64,000 nucleotides of DNA. Origin: Lineolata rhizophorae (Eukaryota > Ascomycota > Dothideomycetes > Lineolatales > Lineolataceae). The translations under genes and the position numbers were made by a program. Each line of letters starts with the position of its first letter. The first letter of the stretch is position 1. The notes under the pieces are model-generated. The model was not told the origin of the DNA and ran no database searches. It worked only from the letters and a program-made list of their open reading frames with translations. Below, piece by piece: positions 22,421 through 33,392 of the stretch. The stretch spans positions 500,994-564,993 of the forward strand of contig MU001692.1 in NCBI GenBank assembly GCA_010093515.1, read 5' to 3'.

Positions 22421-24454
22421 CTAGCCCACCATCACTGCGCGCGCATTCGCACCTACCGGCTTCACCGCCATCTCGAGCCCGCCACCACACTCCTCGTCCT
22501 CGCCCTCATCCTCCTCGCCGCGCGCCACGGAGTCCTCCCGCACAACCCGCGCACCTGTAGTGCGGGGCGCATCAGCCCCAGAGCCGACCTCTGCCCGCGG
22601 CGCCTCGGCCCCTCCCTCCTCCTCCAGATACCGAGACTCATAATCGAGCCTCCCGTTGTCGTGCCAGGGCTCCATCTCGGCCACGATCTTGTACGAGAGC
22701 GGGTCGGCGAAGGGCAGCGCGAGCCCGGCGTCGACGCAGGCGGCCGCCACGTCGAGCAGCACGAGGCGGCCGAAGTGCTTGCGGAAGCCGAAGGCGTCGA
22801 CGACGAAGCCCTCGAGGTGCAGCTCCGAGACCGTCAGGTCCGAGGCCGACACCATGGCCTCGTTGCGCGCCTGCGTGACGAGCTTGCCGTCGAGGTACTC
22901 GCCGCAGCCGAGGATGAAGTCGAGGTGGCCTGACTCGTTGGAGCCGCTGGGTGTTTATCGTCGATTGTTTTAGCGATTTTATTCTCTTGGGGCCTTTTTT
23001 TCTTTTTCTTTTTTTTTTTTTTTTTTTGTGGCGAAGGCGAGTAGGGGAGCTTTAAAATGCGCTAGGTAGTATATTCTTACCGGTACTTGTACGGATCGCA
23101 CTGCCTCTTGGACTCGTCCTGCGTCGTGTGCTTCTCCGAGCCGAACCAGCGGAAATGCTTCGTGTGCTCGTTTTCGCGAATGATGGGCTGCGCCGCCATG
23201 CTCAGTTCCAGCGCATCCAAGTTGCGCATGCCCCACACCGCTTTCCAGATCACCTTCTGGTATGACTCGTGCATGCCCTGGAGACGCAGAAACTTGAGGT
23301 TCTTGAACTTGCACAAGGGCTTCAGCTCCTCGGCGGGGAAGAACTTGCGACGAGTGCTGATGACGCCGTCGGGGACGCCAGGGATGTCCAGATCGATGGT
23401 GAGGCATCGAAGTAATTCTGGAGAGAGCACTTTCCAAAAGTTGACCGAAAACGGCACAGTGGTCTTCCAGCTGTAGAGTAAAACATCTCAGTAAAGACGT
23501 TTCCACGTGATCATTTGATGTGAATATCCGAGTGGAAACATCAAACCAAGAATGAAGCACCACAACTACGGAATACAGCCTAGCCTAGTTGAGAGTCAGA
23601 TTCAGAACTTACTAGAACACTTTCAAATCCTCGATCATCCCCATCAATGCTGCAATCTTCCCCTGTGCCTCAGCCCACTCCTTGTCTTCAGCCGTGGCAT
23701 CGTGACCTAAGCGCAAGATGGTCTCGCGCGGCAAACTCGGAAACGCAGTCGTCATCGCGCGGCGCTTGATCAGCCCCCTGCGCACAAACAAGGGAAGCGG
23801 CTTGTTGGAAGCGTCGAGCACCTGCTCGACCGGCATCTCCTCGAAGGGCGTGTCGCCGACGGAGACGCGGCGGCGCGGCGGGTAGATGGGCTCCACGGGG
23901 TGGGTGCGCGGCTTCTCGTTCTCCGCCGCCGTCACCGCAGCCGTAACCCACCTACCGACAATGTCGAGCTTGCGGACGCGCGCCAGGCCCGTGACGTTGT
24001 GCATGAGCTGCTCGAGCAGCACGGCGAGCTTGTCGCTCGAACTGGTGAGGAAGCCGGCCTGGGAGGAGGAGGCGGCGCCGTACGGCCTCGCGGCCGCGGA
24101 GCCGAAGTCGAGCTCGTCGTCGCTGGACACGGCCACGTCGCTCTGGTCGCCAGAAAAGGCCAGGCCCGACAAGTTCAGCGTCGAGTGGAACGGACGGTGG
24201 GATGCGGCGAGCTGGCGCGCCATTTCCGGCGCCAATGGCACCTGTGGGGGCGCCAAGTCCAACGAGAGCCGCCTCGAGAACTCGAACAGCTTTGGGCCGG
24301 CGCGCGTCTCCGGCGAGGCCCCGCCATTTGAACCCATCTCTACACTCCCAGAGGGGGCTGTGGAGGCAGAAGACACGCGTAAGAATCTACATATTCCTGA
24401 ATGGTTGAGACTAGGGACTGACATACCACGCTCAGGGCTGCGGATATTATTCAT
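22421..24454 (-). CDS. conserved fungal protein of unknown function, LRR-like
   Basis: Proposed exons 24454-24427, 24357-23613, 23470-23081 and 22946-22421 join in phase to 562 aa. The first intron (69 nt, GTATGT...CACAG) is a multiple of three and could instead be coding. The middle of the protein has leucine-rich spacing typical of irregular LRR or F-box-associated proteins (LLRCLTIDLDIPGV, FKNLKFLRLQGM, GMRNLDALELSMA). It continues ILGCGEYLDGKLVTQARNE and a region predicted to be structured up to about residue 490. The last 70 residues are acidic and disordered. The N-terminal 120 residues are Ser-rich. No F-box was seen. The intron at 22947-23080 contains a long T/A homopolymer. I do not recognise the family; function is not assigned. 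Confidence 0.75.
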
Positions 24455-27211
24455 ATTGACACTTGCCTATCTGCTTTGAACCTGCGGTGTACAAGCAATC
24501 AACGGGTTAGCGATCTGTACTCGTGGTCATATGGGGGCTGCGGGGCGGGCTTGAATGTTCAAACGGAGGGCGGACGATGAGTCAGAGAGCGGAAGCACGA
24601 TACGCACAGGTGAGTGACTACTGGGTTGAGCGATGAGTAGATGGTGCAGACGGTGCCGTCGTATGATGGGAGTAACGCAGTTGTAGTTCACAATTGTGAG
24701 TCTTGGATAGAGGTGCGCGGATGAGCACTGATACTATGGCGAACACAAAGTCTGGAGAAAGTACGGGGGAAAGGGTGGAGAACAAGCGGGCAGGATTGAC
24801 GCGGAGTGCGGAGGTGTTATATGGCCGGCAGGCGAAATCACGATTTCAGAAAGAGCGGCGGGTCCGCCGTGGACGCTTGCCGAGGGTGAATGAGTTCAGG
24901 AAGCCGCTCTCTCAGCGCAAAGGTAGCTGCCACAGCCGTGCTAGCCTGTTAGGACCACAAGTAAAACGCGACTCACTACGAGAATTGGCGGGGGCCACCG
25001 TCAAGCTTCGCATATTCCGCATTGGAGGTTAGCATGGACGGCCGACGGTGAGCGGAGTGTCGTCAATGGGGGCAGTCACGTGGGATGGCCGTGGTGGTTC
25101 ACAATGAGTGGGTTCCACGATGGCGAGAACCAGACAAACACCCGGTGGCCCGGAAGCCGCTTCGTGAGCGCAAGGACTCGGCGTAGGTATACGACACACT
25201 GCTGACAAGATGAGCGGCTGAGAGTGCCATGGTAGTATCGTTTGATGCAGAGGAAATAGTTGACGGGAAGCACTTGATATTTCGAATGTGGACCGAAACG
25301 ATCGAACTTGGGCGCTTCTTGTCCGTCTGCCAATGGCAATGGCACTATCCAGGGCACCCAAACCGGCCGGACTGAAATCCGACAACTCGCCCAGTAGACT
25401 TGGAATTGTTTGCATCTTCTCTAGGCACTAGATGGCCTGGCACTACACGGCACTCGTCACTCGTGGGACGAATTCCAGGGCAATCGGGCGCCACCGGAAT
25501 TGTGGGTGCAAATCCACAGGAGAATTCGCATCGGGAGAGCGTTTGCTCGTATCCAAACAAACATCTCGCGCGAGAGCGTGAAGGGCAGCGTTTCCCCTTC
25601 AGGGTTCTAGTTGTGTTTGTCGTAGAGTAGCACGTGAGTTCGGCGCCATGTAATGCCGGCCCCTGTTTCGCTTCATGCATACGTCGATCGCAGAGTAGAG
25701 CTTACCCTTTACTCTGCAACCTCACCTACACTCTGTTCGACACCGTACCCTCTGTGACGCCCAACGGTGTTCCTCAGCATGGACTCGTTTCCCCGACAAG
25801 GCTGGACCCGCAATGAGGTTGACCACACTGCTTGGCAATTTCCCCGGGCTGGAATAGCGCGCTTTCTTCTCGTGTGCGCCAAACACGCTGTTGCGTTCAT
25901 CACGCTTCTGTCTTGCGTGGGTTTGGAACTCGCTCACCTGGCAGCGTGCCGTGGCTCTGCCCCGCCGCCGACCGACGCGCGGGCCCCGGTCCAGGCTTTT
26001 GCACATGTCTTCGCGAACGGAAGGAGCCAACGGAAAGGACTTCCACTATGCGCGGACGAGGAGGCGGAGGCGTACCAGTGTCGATGACGGCAGCTTCCCA
26101 GGCTTTTGTATATATCTTCGCGAACGGAAGGAGCCGGCGGAAAGGACTTCCACCATGCGCGGACGAGGAGGCGGAGGCGTGCCAGTGTCGATGACGGCAG
26201 CTTCCCAGGCTTTTGCACATGTCTTCGCGAACGGAAGGAGCCAGCGGAAAGGACTTCCACCATCCGCGGGCGAGGAAGCGAAGGCGTACCAGTGTCGATG
26301 ACGGCAGCTTCCCAACCGGTCCGTCTAATCACCAGGCCGGCAATCGTAATCCTTCAGCATGAGTTTCCAGGGAGACACCAATTCCGCTTTGATTCTTGGA
26401 GCTCTATAAATGCGCTACCTACACTTTTCCTCTCTTTCGTCCCCCGGTGCCGCCCCGCCCTCGCGTGGCATTCGAATCACACTAGGCTGCTCGATCACGT
26501 CTTGCGTTTGGGTCGTCCGTGAGTCATTGACTTCTACCGTGTTTGCCCCGGCCACTTTTGTTTTTCCTTTGTTCATTTGCCGAAGTCTGGGTTACGTAAT
26601 TTGGCAGCCTGCCTCCATCACCTACGGTATAAGAGTCAGCATACACCGTCACTCGCACTCCTCCCTTCCAGACGGCCGGCAACCGCAACAAGGAACATAA
26701 ACCCTTTGCGGCGTTCTCGCCACGCATGATAAACAACGACCCAAGCACCGCGGACACAATGGCTAGCTCGTCGGACACGTTGCCGCCATCGCCTCCTATT
26801 CCAGCAGATCTGGCTGTCGCTCCTGCTCTGGACCAACTGCCGTCTAACCATCCGTTACGGCTCTTTTCCCCTTGCGTGCTTGCGCGAGGAAGGCTGAGCG
26901 CGGCGCCTTTTTGATTGGCGGGAGTGGTCCGCGAGTGGCGCCGGGTAGAGGTGCCGAGGTGAATGGGGATGTTCCAACAACTAACTACCTTTTTAGAGAA
27001 TGAAAGAGCTCTTCTAGGCTTTCCAACATATAATTCCCTAATGCTTAAAGCAAACACAGCACGTGAGTAATAATGTCATACTCGAATATGCCAAAACATG
27101 AAGTCTGAATTATGCTATGGAAGAGGAATCTACATGCCGCGCATAAAATACGGGCATCTAGCTTTTGCTTCATGTCGCACAGAATCACCTAGTGACATGA
27201 TCCCTTGAAAA
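24455..27211. other. 2.75-kb gene-poor region with direct repeats
   Basis: This marks the change from conserved to accessory sequence. No credible gene was found. Open frames between 25.7 and 26.5 kb on both strands come from the 107-bp repeat, whose length is not a multiple of three. A TATA-like CTCTATAAATGC occurs near 26400, but no gene follows it. Confidence 0.5.
25993..26313. repeat. 107-bp direct repeat, three tandem copies
   Basis: Copies start at 25993, 26100 and 26207, each beginning AGGCTTTTG and ending in GACGGCAGCTTCCC. They differ at a handful of positions (for example TATATATCTTC instead of CACATGTCTTC in copy 2). The spacing of 107 is exact, and the array ends where the third copy meets unrelated sequence. 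The period changes reading frame each time, so it is not a coding repeat. Confidence 0.92.
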
Positions 27212-28252
27212 CTAGGAACTTGAGATGTAGTAGAGGCCGAGGTAGTAGAGGCCGAGCGCAATAATGCCAACACAGAGTGCGCAGTTGCTGGCTAGAGCCT
27301 GGATCTCAAGCGTCGCCTTCTCGGACCCTAGCCTGTCCGCTAGCTCTCGTAGGTTTTGCGTCCTGGTCTCTTTTCGCTTAGTTTTTCGCTTAATTTCGTC
27401 GTGTTTTCGATGTAGTGTTCCAAGCTCTTGGCGGAACTCTTCAAGGACTTTTTGCGTCTCGCGCAGCGCCTTCATATTCAAAGCCGCCTCGGCCTTTGCG
27501 TCGGCAAGTTGTTCGCTCTTTTCCTTCAACGCCACTGCGTCTACATCGTGTTGCCTCTTCGTTTCGAGGCGAACCTTGTTTAGAGCCTTGGCAGAATTGG
27601 CCTTTAGTTCCTCCGCGTCTCGCAGCGCCTGGTCCAAAGTGTCGGCAGTGTTGGCCAACTGCCTCTCCGTATCATGCTGAGCCTTGGCGGCATCGCTGAG
27701 AGCGCTGGCAGTGTCGGCCTGCTTTCGCTCCGCATTAAGGCGAGCATTGCTCTGCACCCTGGTCTCGTGGCGAGCCATGCGCAATTTTTCGGCTACTTGG
27801 GCGGCTTTTACCTCTGCGTCATGTTTTGCTACGCCCAAGGCCTGAGAAGCTTCGTCCGCTCTCTTCTCTACGATTTCGTACTCGAGGCGGAGCTCGGCCA
27901 TGTCCTGCTCCATCTTCTTTCCCTCTGTGAAACTCTCGTTGTATAGCGATGATAGTTCTTCTAACTGCTTTCTAAGCATTGTCCTATCGTCTTTGGCGAC
28001 GAGCAGTTGCCCCATTATTTGGTCCACCCGATCCGCACGCGCCTTTAAGTCGAGGCGGGCTCTGCGAAGGGCCTCTTGCGCGTCTGTTACCTGCCAGTCC
28101 TTTTCCTTCAGCGTAGCGGCATGCTTCTTTGCCTCTTCTTGTGCCACACGGAGTGCATTGCTGTTTCTAGCCATAAGTTCGTGGTTGTCTTCTATTACCT
28201 CATTTAGCTGTATCAGGCGGGCCGACAGTCTATCGTTCTCGGCTTTGAGCAT
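27212..28252 (-). CDS. coiled-coil tail-anchored protein (3' part of an interrupted frame)
   Basis: A 346-aa frame almost wholly made of charged heptads (rich in Ala, Glu, Lys, Arg and Leu), for example RLIQLNEVIEDNHEL and VEKRADEASQALGVAKHDAE. It ends with one hydrophobic segment of about 20 residues (NCALCVGIIALGLYYLGLYY) and a four-residue tail, the layout of a tail-anchored membrane protein facing the cytosol. The same reading frame continues upstream past a single TGA into another coiled-coil-forming stretch with its own ATG at 28402, so the present start is probably internal. No family was recognised. The sequence around is AT-rich and gene-poor. Confidence 0.6.
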   Translation of the reverse strand: MLKAENDRLSARLIQLNEVIEDNHELMARNSNALRVAQEEAKKHAATLKEKDWQVTDAQEALRRARLDLKARADRVDQIMGQLLVAKDDRTMLRKQLEELSSLYNESFTEGKKMEQDMAELRLEYEIVEKRADEASQALGVAKHDAEVKAAQVAEKLRMARHETRVQSNARLNAERKQADTASALSDAAKAQHDTERQLANTADTLDQALRDAEELKANSAKALNKVRLETKRQHDVDAVALKEKSEQLADAKAEAALNMKALRETQKVLEEFRQELGTLHRKHDEIKRKTKRKETRTQNLRELADRLGSEKATLEIQALASNCALCVGIIALGLYYLGLYYISSS

Positions 28253-28261
28253 GGCTGTGCC

Positions 28262-28402
28262 TCATTTTTCGCACTCTAGACTCTCTACACGCTCCTGAAG
28301 CGTAGGATTTCCCTGCTGGCTTGCCTGATGCAGTCCACTAAGCCCGAGTATAGACTCATGCTCTTGCGTAGGCTGAACATTGGCGGAAGGCGTCTCCGAC
28401 AT
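28262..28402 (-). pseudogene. 5' segment of the coiled-coil gene, cut off by in-frame TGA
   Basis: From ATG at 28402 (MSETPSANVQPTQEHESI) the frame runs 46 codons to LQERVESLECEK and stops at TGA (28264-28262). Three codons later, in the same frame, comes the ATG of the long coiled-coil ORF. No GT-AG intron of plausible length can remove the stop. Nonsense mutation, stop readthrough or use of the second ATG are the options. Confidence 0.55.
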
Positions 28403-30469
28403 TGTGCAGACTAAGTGCTGTCGAATTGGGGTCAAATCCAACAAAAAAAAAGTAAACAGGCTTGCTTTGGTGTGGTTGAAATTATTAAAGCACACACATA
28501 CTTATACTCGCAGGGAAGATTTTAAAGAATGCAATAGTAGTTTAGTAGTCGAATAATGTTACAGTAAAAGGCAAGGCGCTAAATGGATATATTTCCTGTT
28601 AGCATCGAATCTGGTTTCCAATCTGGAGGGACAAAGAAACCAGAATAGCGTGACAGAACAAGTCAACAATTGATACTTGCAATATTTTGCTAGAGTTCTT
28701 TCTGGTCTACTTAGTGTGTATCCCTTTGTAATATAGTCTCCTTGTTTATACAACATTTTCTATTATACCACCCTCCGGTACGGTTCTATTCTTGATTAGG
28801 GAAGCTTGCTTAGTTCTATGTCCAAGAGAGGGGTTAGATGCCAAGTTTAAAGGTAATTGTCAGCACTAACTCAAATAGACTACAACATGTAGTTAAGGTT
28901 ATATGAGTAATTGCAGTCGAAACCTGGTTCGTTGAAAGAGAAGATTTAGGTCTAATCACATAGTACATTCTAGACCTAGTAATCTTTATATTCAATGCTT
29001 GGTTTAAAACAACAAAGTATCTTGCTATAGGTTTGGTAATTAACGACGGGAAACACCTAGAAAGCCAAGCAATAAATTAGAATATCTAGATTTAGCGCAA
29101 GCTGACGGAGGATAAGCTCTGCTTATCGTGATATCACTACTTGATACTCTACACGTTGGGGGAGTATCTCTATGCTTTGGAAACTGGAGCCGTCTAGATA
29201 GCTATCATAAGCTAGTATGGTAGCCGTATTACCTCGACACATCAACTCGTGTTTGCTAGGCTGTATAATCTCCTTTTTATCAAACTACCGATGCAACACC
29301 ACCAATAACACTTCTAGACCTCCACCTCTGTCGCATCCTTACAAAGATATAGCCGAATCATTATCTCGCCGTCTTCCCAAACCGCACCACTTCTACTTGA
29401 TTCTCATTCTTCGTGTCGCTCTCATACATTCCTCTCTTGTCTGAGCGACCATTATCAACAAGCGGACTAAGCATGGGAAAATGAACTCTCGCGCGGGTCC
29501 CAGCCCGGCCCCGCTAGGAGTGTTCGCTGCGCGAACGAGTTGGTAGCTAGGCTGTTAGGGAGAAGTTACGGCAAGGCAGCAATACGGCGATACTTATTAT
29601 GCCGTATAATCATGCCGTGACAAAGCTAGGCAGAGCGCAAAAGTAGATTGTTAAGTACTGCTCGCTATGCACGGCAGGAGGGCCAAGCAGGCTTGGGAAT
29701 GCTGAGAAATTGGCAAAAATGGGAAAGGGAATGAACTGGAAATTTCAAGAAGCAGTGCCAACGCCTGTATTCCCTAGAGCCCTTGCAAAACTTTTTGATT
29801 ACATGAAGAAATCGTTTATGAAAGGCACGTGAAAGGTTCCTCTGGCCACTACAGATTGAATGGGGCACTTAATCCCGCGAATGACGGGCCAGAAAACCAT
29901 CCCGGAAAGTTTCCGTCTCCGATCCTTGTTACACTCTCTGATTCTACTCACGTTGGCGTATTTTCGACGCGTTGTCAACAGGCGTTGCGCCTTAATTCGT
30001 CCTCAAAAACTGCTGCTTGTTCTCTGCATCCGGCTTTGTTACACCGGAGAAGACTCCGCGTATATCGCGACTTGCATAGACAGAACCACCATTATAATTA
30101 CAGAGTATGTTGAGTGTAAGACAGCAAAACATAGCATCCGTGCATGACCCGGCGCCGTACGGCGCCGAGTTCCGCGTCCGCTTATAAACATAGATAGTTC
30201 GTAGGCGCTGCCGCACGGAGGAATACCGAAAGTAGCAGAAAAGATAAGGGGACAGAAGGCCAAGGAAGACGGGAGGAGACGGAGAAGGCCGAAGAGGATT
30301 AAACGAGACAGAAGAATAGAAAACCAATGAAGAAAACAAAGGACAATATGAGATGACAAGGAGTAAGCAAAAGGTATCGGGATTTAAACCATACCCCAAG
30401 TAAACAAACAGTAAAAAGGCAAGGAACTGGTAGGAATACACAAGAGCAAGAGACTGATGGACCAAAATG
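28403..30469. other. AT-rich gene-free block
   Basis: The base composition falls clearly below that of the conserved genes, particularly 28.5-29.2 kb, and stop codons are dense in all frames. This resembles decayed, possibly RIP-affected repeat DNA. A minus-strand frame at 29992-30726 has hydrophobic stretches but is partly the wrong frame of the nuclease relic. Nothing else is recognisable. Confidence 0.5.
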
Positions 30470-32310
30470 TTATCCACCAGAATTTTTTGGAGCATATCGT
30501 AGTTGTTTAAGAATGAGACTACGTACTTCTCTGTCTGCCCAAGTGAACATACAACATAGAATATCCACAAGCCAATGAGCACCTTTGTCATCTGTGAAGT
30601 CCCAAACGCTATGCCTCGAAAGAGAAACGCGTGGGAGATCGCTCTGGTCACTCCATTGAACCCAAAATTCGCAAATAGGGCCCTCGTGCGCGAATGCAAA
30701 AGTGAGTGGAACAGTTTTAGATGCATCGTGGTTGGGTCGGCAGCCAGCGCTAAGAACTGTGTTTCGCAGGCCCTGAAAAATACTGCTCATAACTCGTGGC
30801 ATCAGAGCCCTAGTTTTGAGCTTTGAATAGAGTACCGCCGGTGCCGCCCGCTTTTCCTTCCACAATAAAGAAGGCAAAGCATATTTCGGTCATTTGGCCC
30901 GCTGGACCGCACACGAGATGTCTGGTGTCTTGCCAGTGGGCAAGGAGCAGCATGGCATCCCAGCTGAAATTTGGCTCAAGGTTTCCTGGACAGAAGATCT
31001 GGACACCGACGTCGGGCCTGGGTGCCTTTAGAATTTTTGGGCATTCAGAATTCGCGGCCATCATTGTAGTATCTTCGGGTTCTGTCATCCACAGGTCCTG
31101 GGGCATGACACGCTCGACTCGATCCAGAAACAAGTCTAATAGTATGTGAGCTGCAGCTGTATTGGCATAGCGCAGCAATAAATGCTTCCCTTGTCTTCAG
31201 TTCGACTTCGCTAGGAGAGCTCCACATAGAGCGAGAAGCCTATTCATGACTGTCTCAAGCTCATACAGTCAGCTGGCCTCGACTGCTGACGAAGCCTCGA
31301 GCCGCCTAGCTTGCACACACGAGGCTGACACGCTGGCAGGCCTAATTCCACCCCCCTTGTCGTCGCCGTCCTCGTCTGTATGGAGTTGTCGGTCGTATCG
31401 CAGCCCTAGGAGCCCTAGAATCATGCCTTAGACATCCTCCGATGGTATACCGTTGTTGCCATGGCGTTAACCCATATCACGTGGGAGCCTTGCACGTGTA
31501 GGGGAATGGCTCCGCACCACAAGTGATGTCAGCACCCCTAGATATCTGAAAGGAGGCAAGTGAGTTCCTTCCACCCTCAGCGATCAGTTTGCTAATATCC
31601 TTCAAACCTCCTTTGAGGGTCCTTTCATCATGCGTTCATCGTGATTTGATCGTTGATTCACACGACTATTTGCTTTGGGTCCTTTGAGTCCGTTAACAAT
31701 CGTCTAAAATGTAATTGCCATGGTACCTCATCCTCATGCGGAACGCTCGGTCGTTGTAATTTGCTTGCGGCTACCGGAGACGACGTTGGGTGCCGATGGC
31801 GAAGCCGCGGAGAACCGCGAATACGGAGAAATCCTCGGCCCAGTGGAGGATCTTGCGGAGTCCTTGCGGTGGATGTGATGGAGAGGGGGGTGACACCATA
31901 TTCTACAAAACCGAACCTATGAGCGACAGGCCTGGATTTGCGTGGTCCTCAGACCTGGCGAAGAAGTCCGCAGAGCTCTCCCGCTAGCGGTTGATATTCT
32001 CAGCCAGCCTTGCCATACAGCTATTAGGCTCTTGAGACGGGAGACACGCTGATACGCCGTCGTCGTGTAGAGTGGAGAGGGGCATCGAACGATGAGACCC
32101 GCAGCCTGGCGAGCGTGAACACGTATATTTCATGGTGGGCAGGCGCGACATCAGGCTTGCATAGAAGTTGCGCTGGGGTTTGTTCTCGAGGAGAAGTCGG
32201 TGAGATTTCGACGCGTGAAGACCCATTTGCTGCACCCCGGCTTTCTCGCAGCGCCGGATCGCCGCAATGCGCGCCTTGAGCAGTTCTTGAATTTTCCCGT
32301 TCCGTCACTT
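30470..32310 (-). pseudogene. decayed PD-(D/E)XK nuclease-like gene
   Basis: Reading leftwards, one frame has APRPDVGVQIFCPGN and, about 45 residues on, CFAFFIVEGKAGGTGG. The PD and ExK spacing is that of a restriction-endonuclease-like fold often seen in large fungal accessory families. The frame then stops at TAG (about 30810) and similarity resumes in another frame (GLRNTVLSAGCRPNHDASKT, then CEFWVQWSDQSD and VWDFTDDKGAHWLVD) to a stop at 30470. Upstream, a further piece at about 31984-32310 (ENKPQRNFYASLMSRLPTMK) may be the N-terminal part, separated by several stops and frame changes. The gene is broken in at least three places. Family placement is by motif pattern only. Confidence 0.5.
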
Positions 32311-32455
32311 GCTAAACTGCCCGCTCCACCCACAAATTCCATACGTTCGCCAAACGAGACCGAGTCTAAAATTATCTTCAAACGCGCTATTCCCTGGCTT
32401 GGCAGCCTGCAGGCCTTTAACGGTTGCCAGTCTGTCCGGTTTCCCAACCTTGACA

Positions 32456-32746
32456 TTACTGGTATAGAACTTGCTGCAAATCTACGTTTACAATGAGTGC
32501 AATGCAGACGATCGTTGCGGCGACATAAAAGACGTGGCTGATAAATAAACCCATTCCTTGGTGAGCGACGCAGAGGATCTGGATAACGAACCAGTAGCTG
32601 ACAAAGAAAAGAATGGAGACGGGGACAAAAGCAACGGCCGCAGTCAGGTACAGATGGGAGGTGGTGTAGTCAACGAGGAAGACCAGAGGATCGGGCACGC
32701 CAAAAAATTTGAGTTCGAGATGCGGGAGCGATATCGTGCAGTTCAT
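32456..32746 (-). CDS. possible small membrane protein
   Basis: A 96-codon frame with about three hydrophobic segments (LYLTAAVAFVPVSILFFVSY, WFVIQILCVAH, VFYVAATIVCIALIV). Composition suggests a membrane protein or fragment of one. It lies just upstream of the nuclease relic on the same strand in a decayed area, so it could be part of a longer, broken gene. I do not recognise it. Confidence 0.3.
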   Translation of the reverse strand: MNCTISLPHLELKFFGVPDPLVFLVDYTTSHLYLTAAVAFVPVSILFFVSYWFVIQILCVAHQGMGLFISHVFYVAATIVCIALIVNVDLQQVLYQ

Positions 32747-33392
32747 CGTGCGGCGATTCTCAAGTTCTATCGAGCTCTAGAAGGCCGTAGCCAGGTCGAA
32801 ATGACTGCGGGATGCACGTGGCATCAACTTAAATAGAGCTCGGAATATTTAGTCTTTGCTTTGCAGTGTCTGAAACGTTTGCGGGTGATAGTCGACCATG
32901 CTGACGAGCAGGCTTCGTACCAAGTTGGACAAAGAGCCTACCGAGGAATGCAAACGGGAGCACAAAAGCAGAGGAAGAACTTACAGCTCACCATGTTGCA
33001 GCAAACTGAGTCATGCTTTGGGAACTGAAAATCACATTGTTACTCTGTAACGACCAAATCACAATGCACCCGTGCAATGGTTAAAGACAAACATGGATGT
33101 CACTGCGTTACACGTCGGAACGTGCCCAAATTTTGTGGACAAACGTAAGAAAGCAAACTTCCTAGTGCTTGCGGGAGATTGCATAAGTAGGCTTGTACGT
33201 AGAGAGAAAGGTCCGGGGGACATAATTCTTTGACCCGCGGTCTGACTTTGACAAAGCGCTTGCGAACATAAGTTTATTTCCCGATTCCCACCAAGATCAG
33301 CCGAAGTACTTAAGCGCATTTCGCCGACTTTCAACAAACCCAGCCGAAGACCCCGAGAAACGGAACACGCTTCCGTCAAAGCTAATCGCAAA

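Noticed and set aside
25993-26313. Possible CRISPR-like array
   Set aside because: Copies are directly adjacent with no unique spacers and the genome is eukaryotic; it is a simple tandem repeat.
25767-26332. ORFs of 90-136 codons on both strands over the 107-bp repeats
   Set aside because: The repeat unit is not a multiple of three, so frames merely cycle through it; products are not related to any protein type.
27212-28252. Reading the coiled-coil ORF as myosin or kinesin tail
   Set aside because: Heptads alone are not diagnostic; there is no motor domain and the membrane tail argues against it.
29992-30726. 244-codon hydrophobic minus-strand ORF
   Set aside because: Its first third is the wrong frame of the nuclease relic, and the rest shows no conservation or proper membrane-protein topology.
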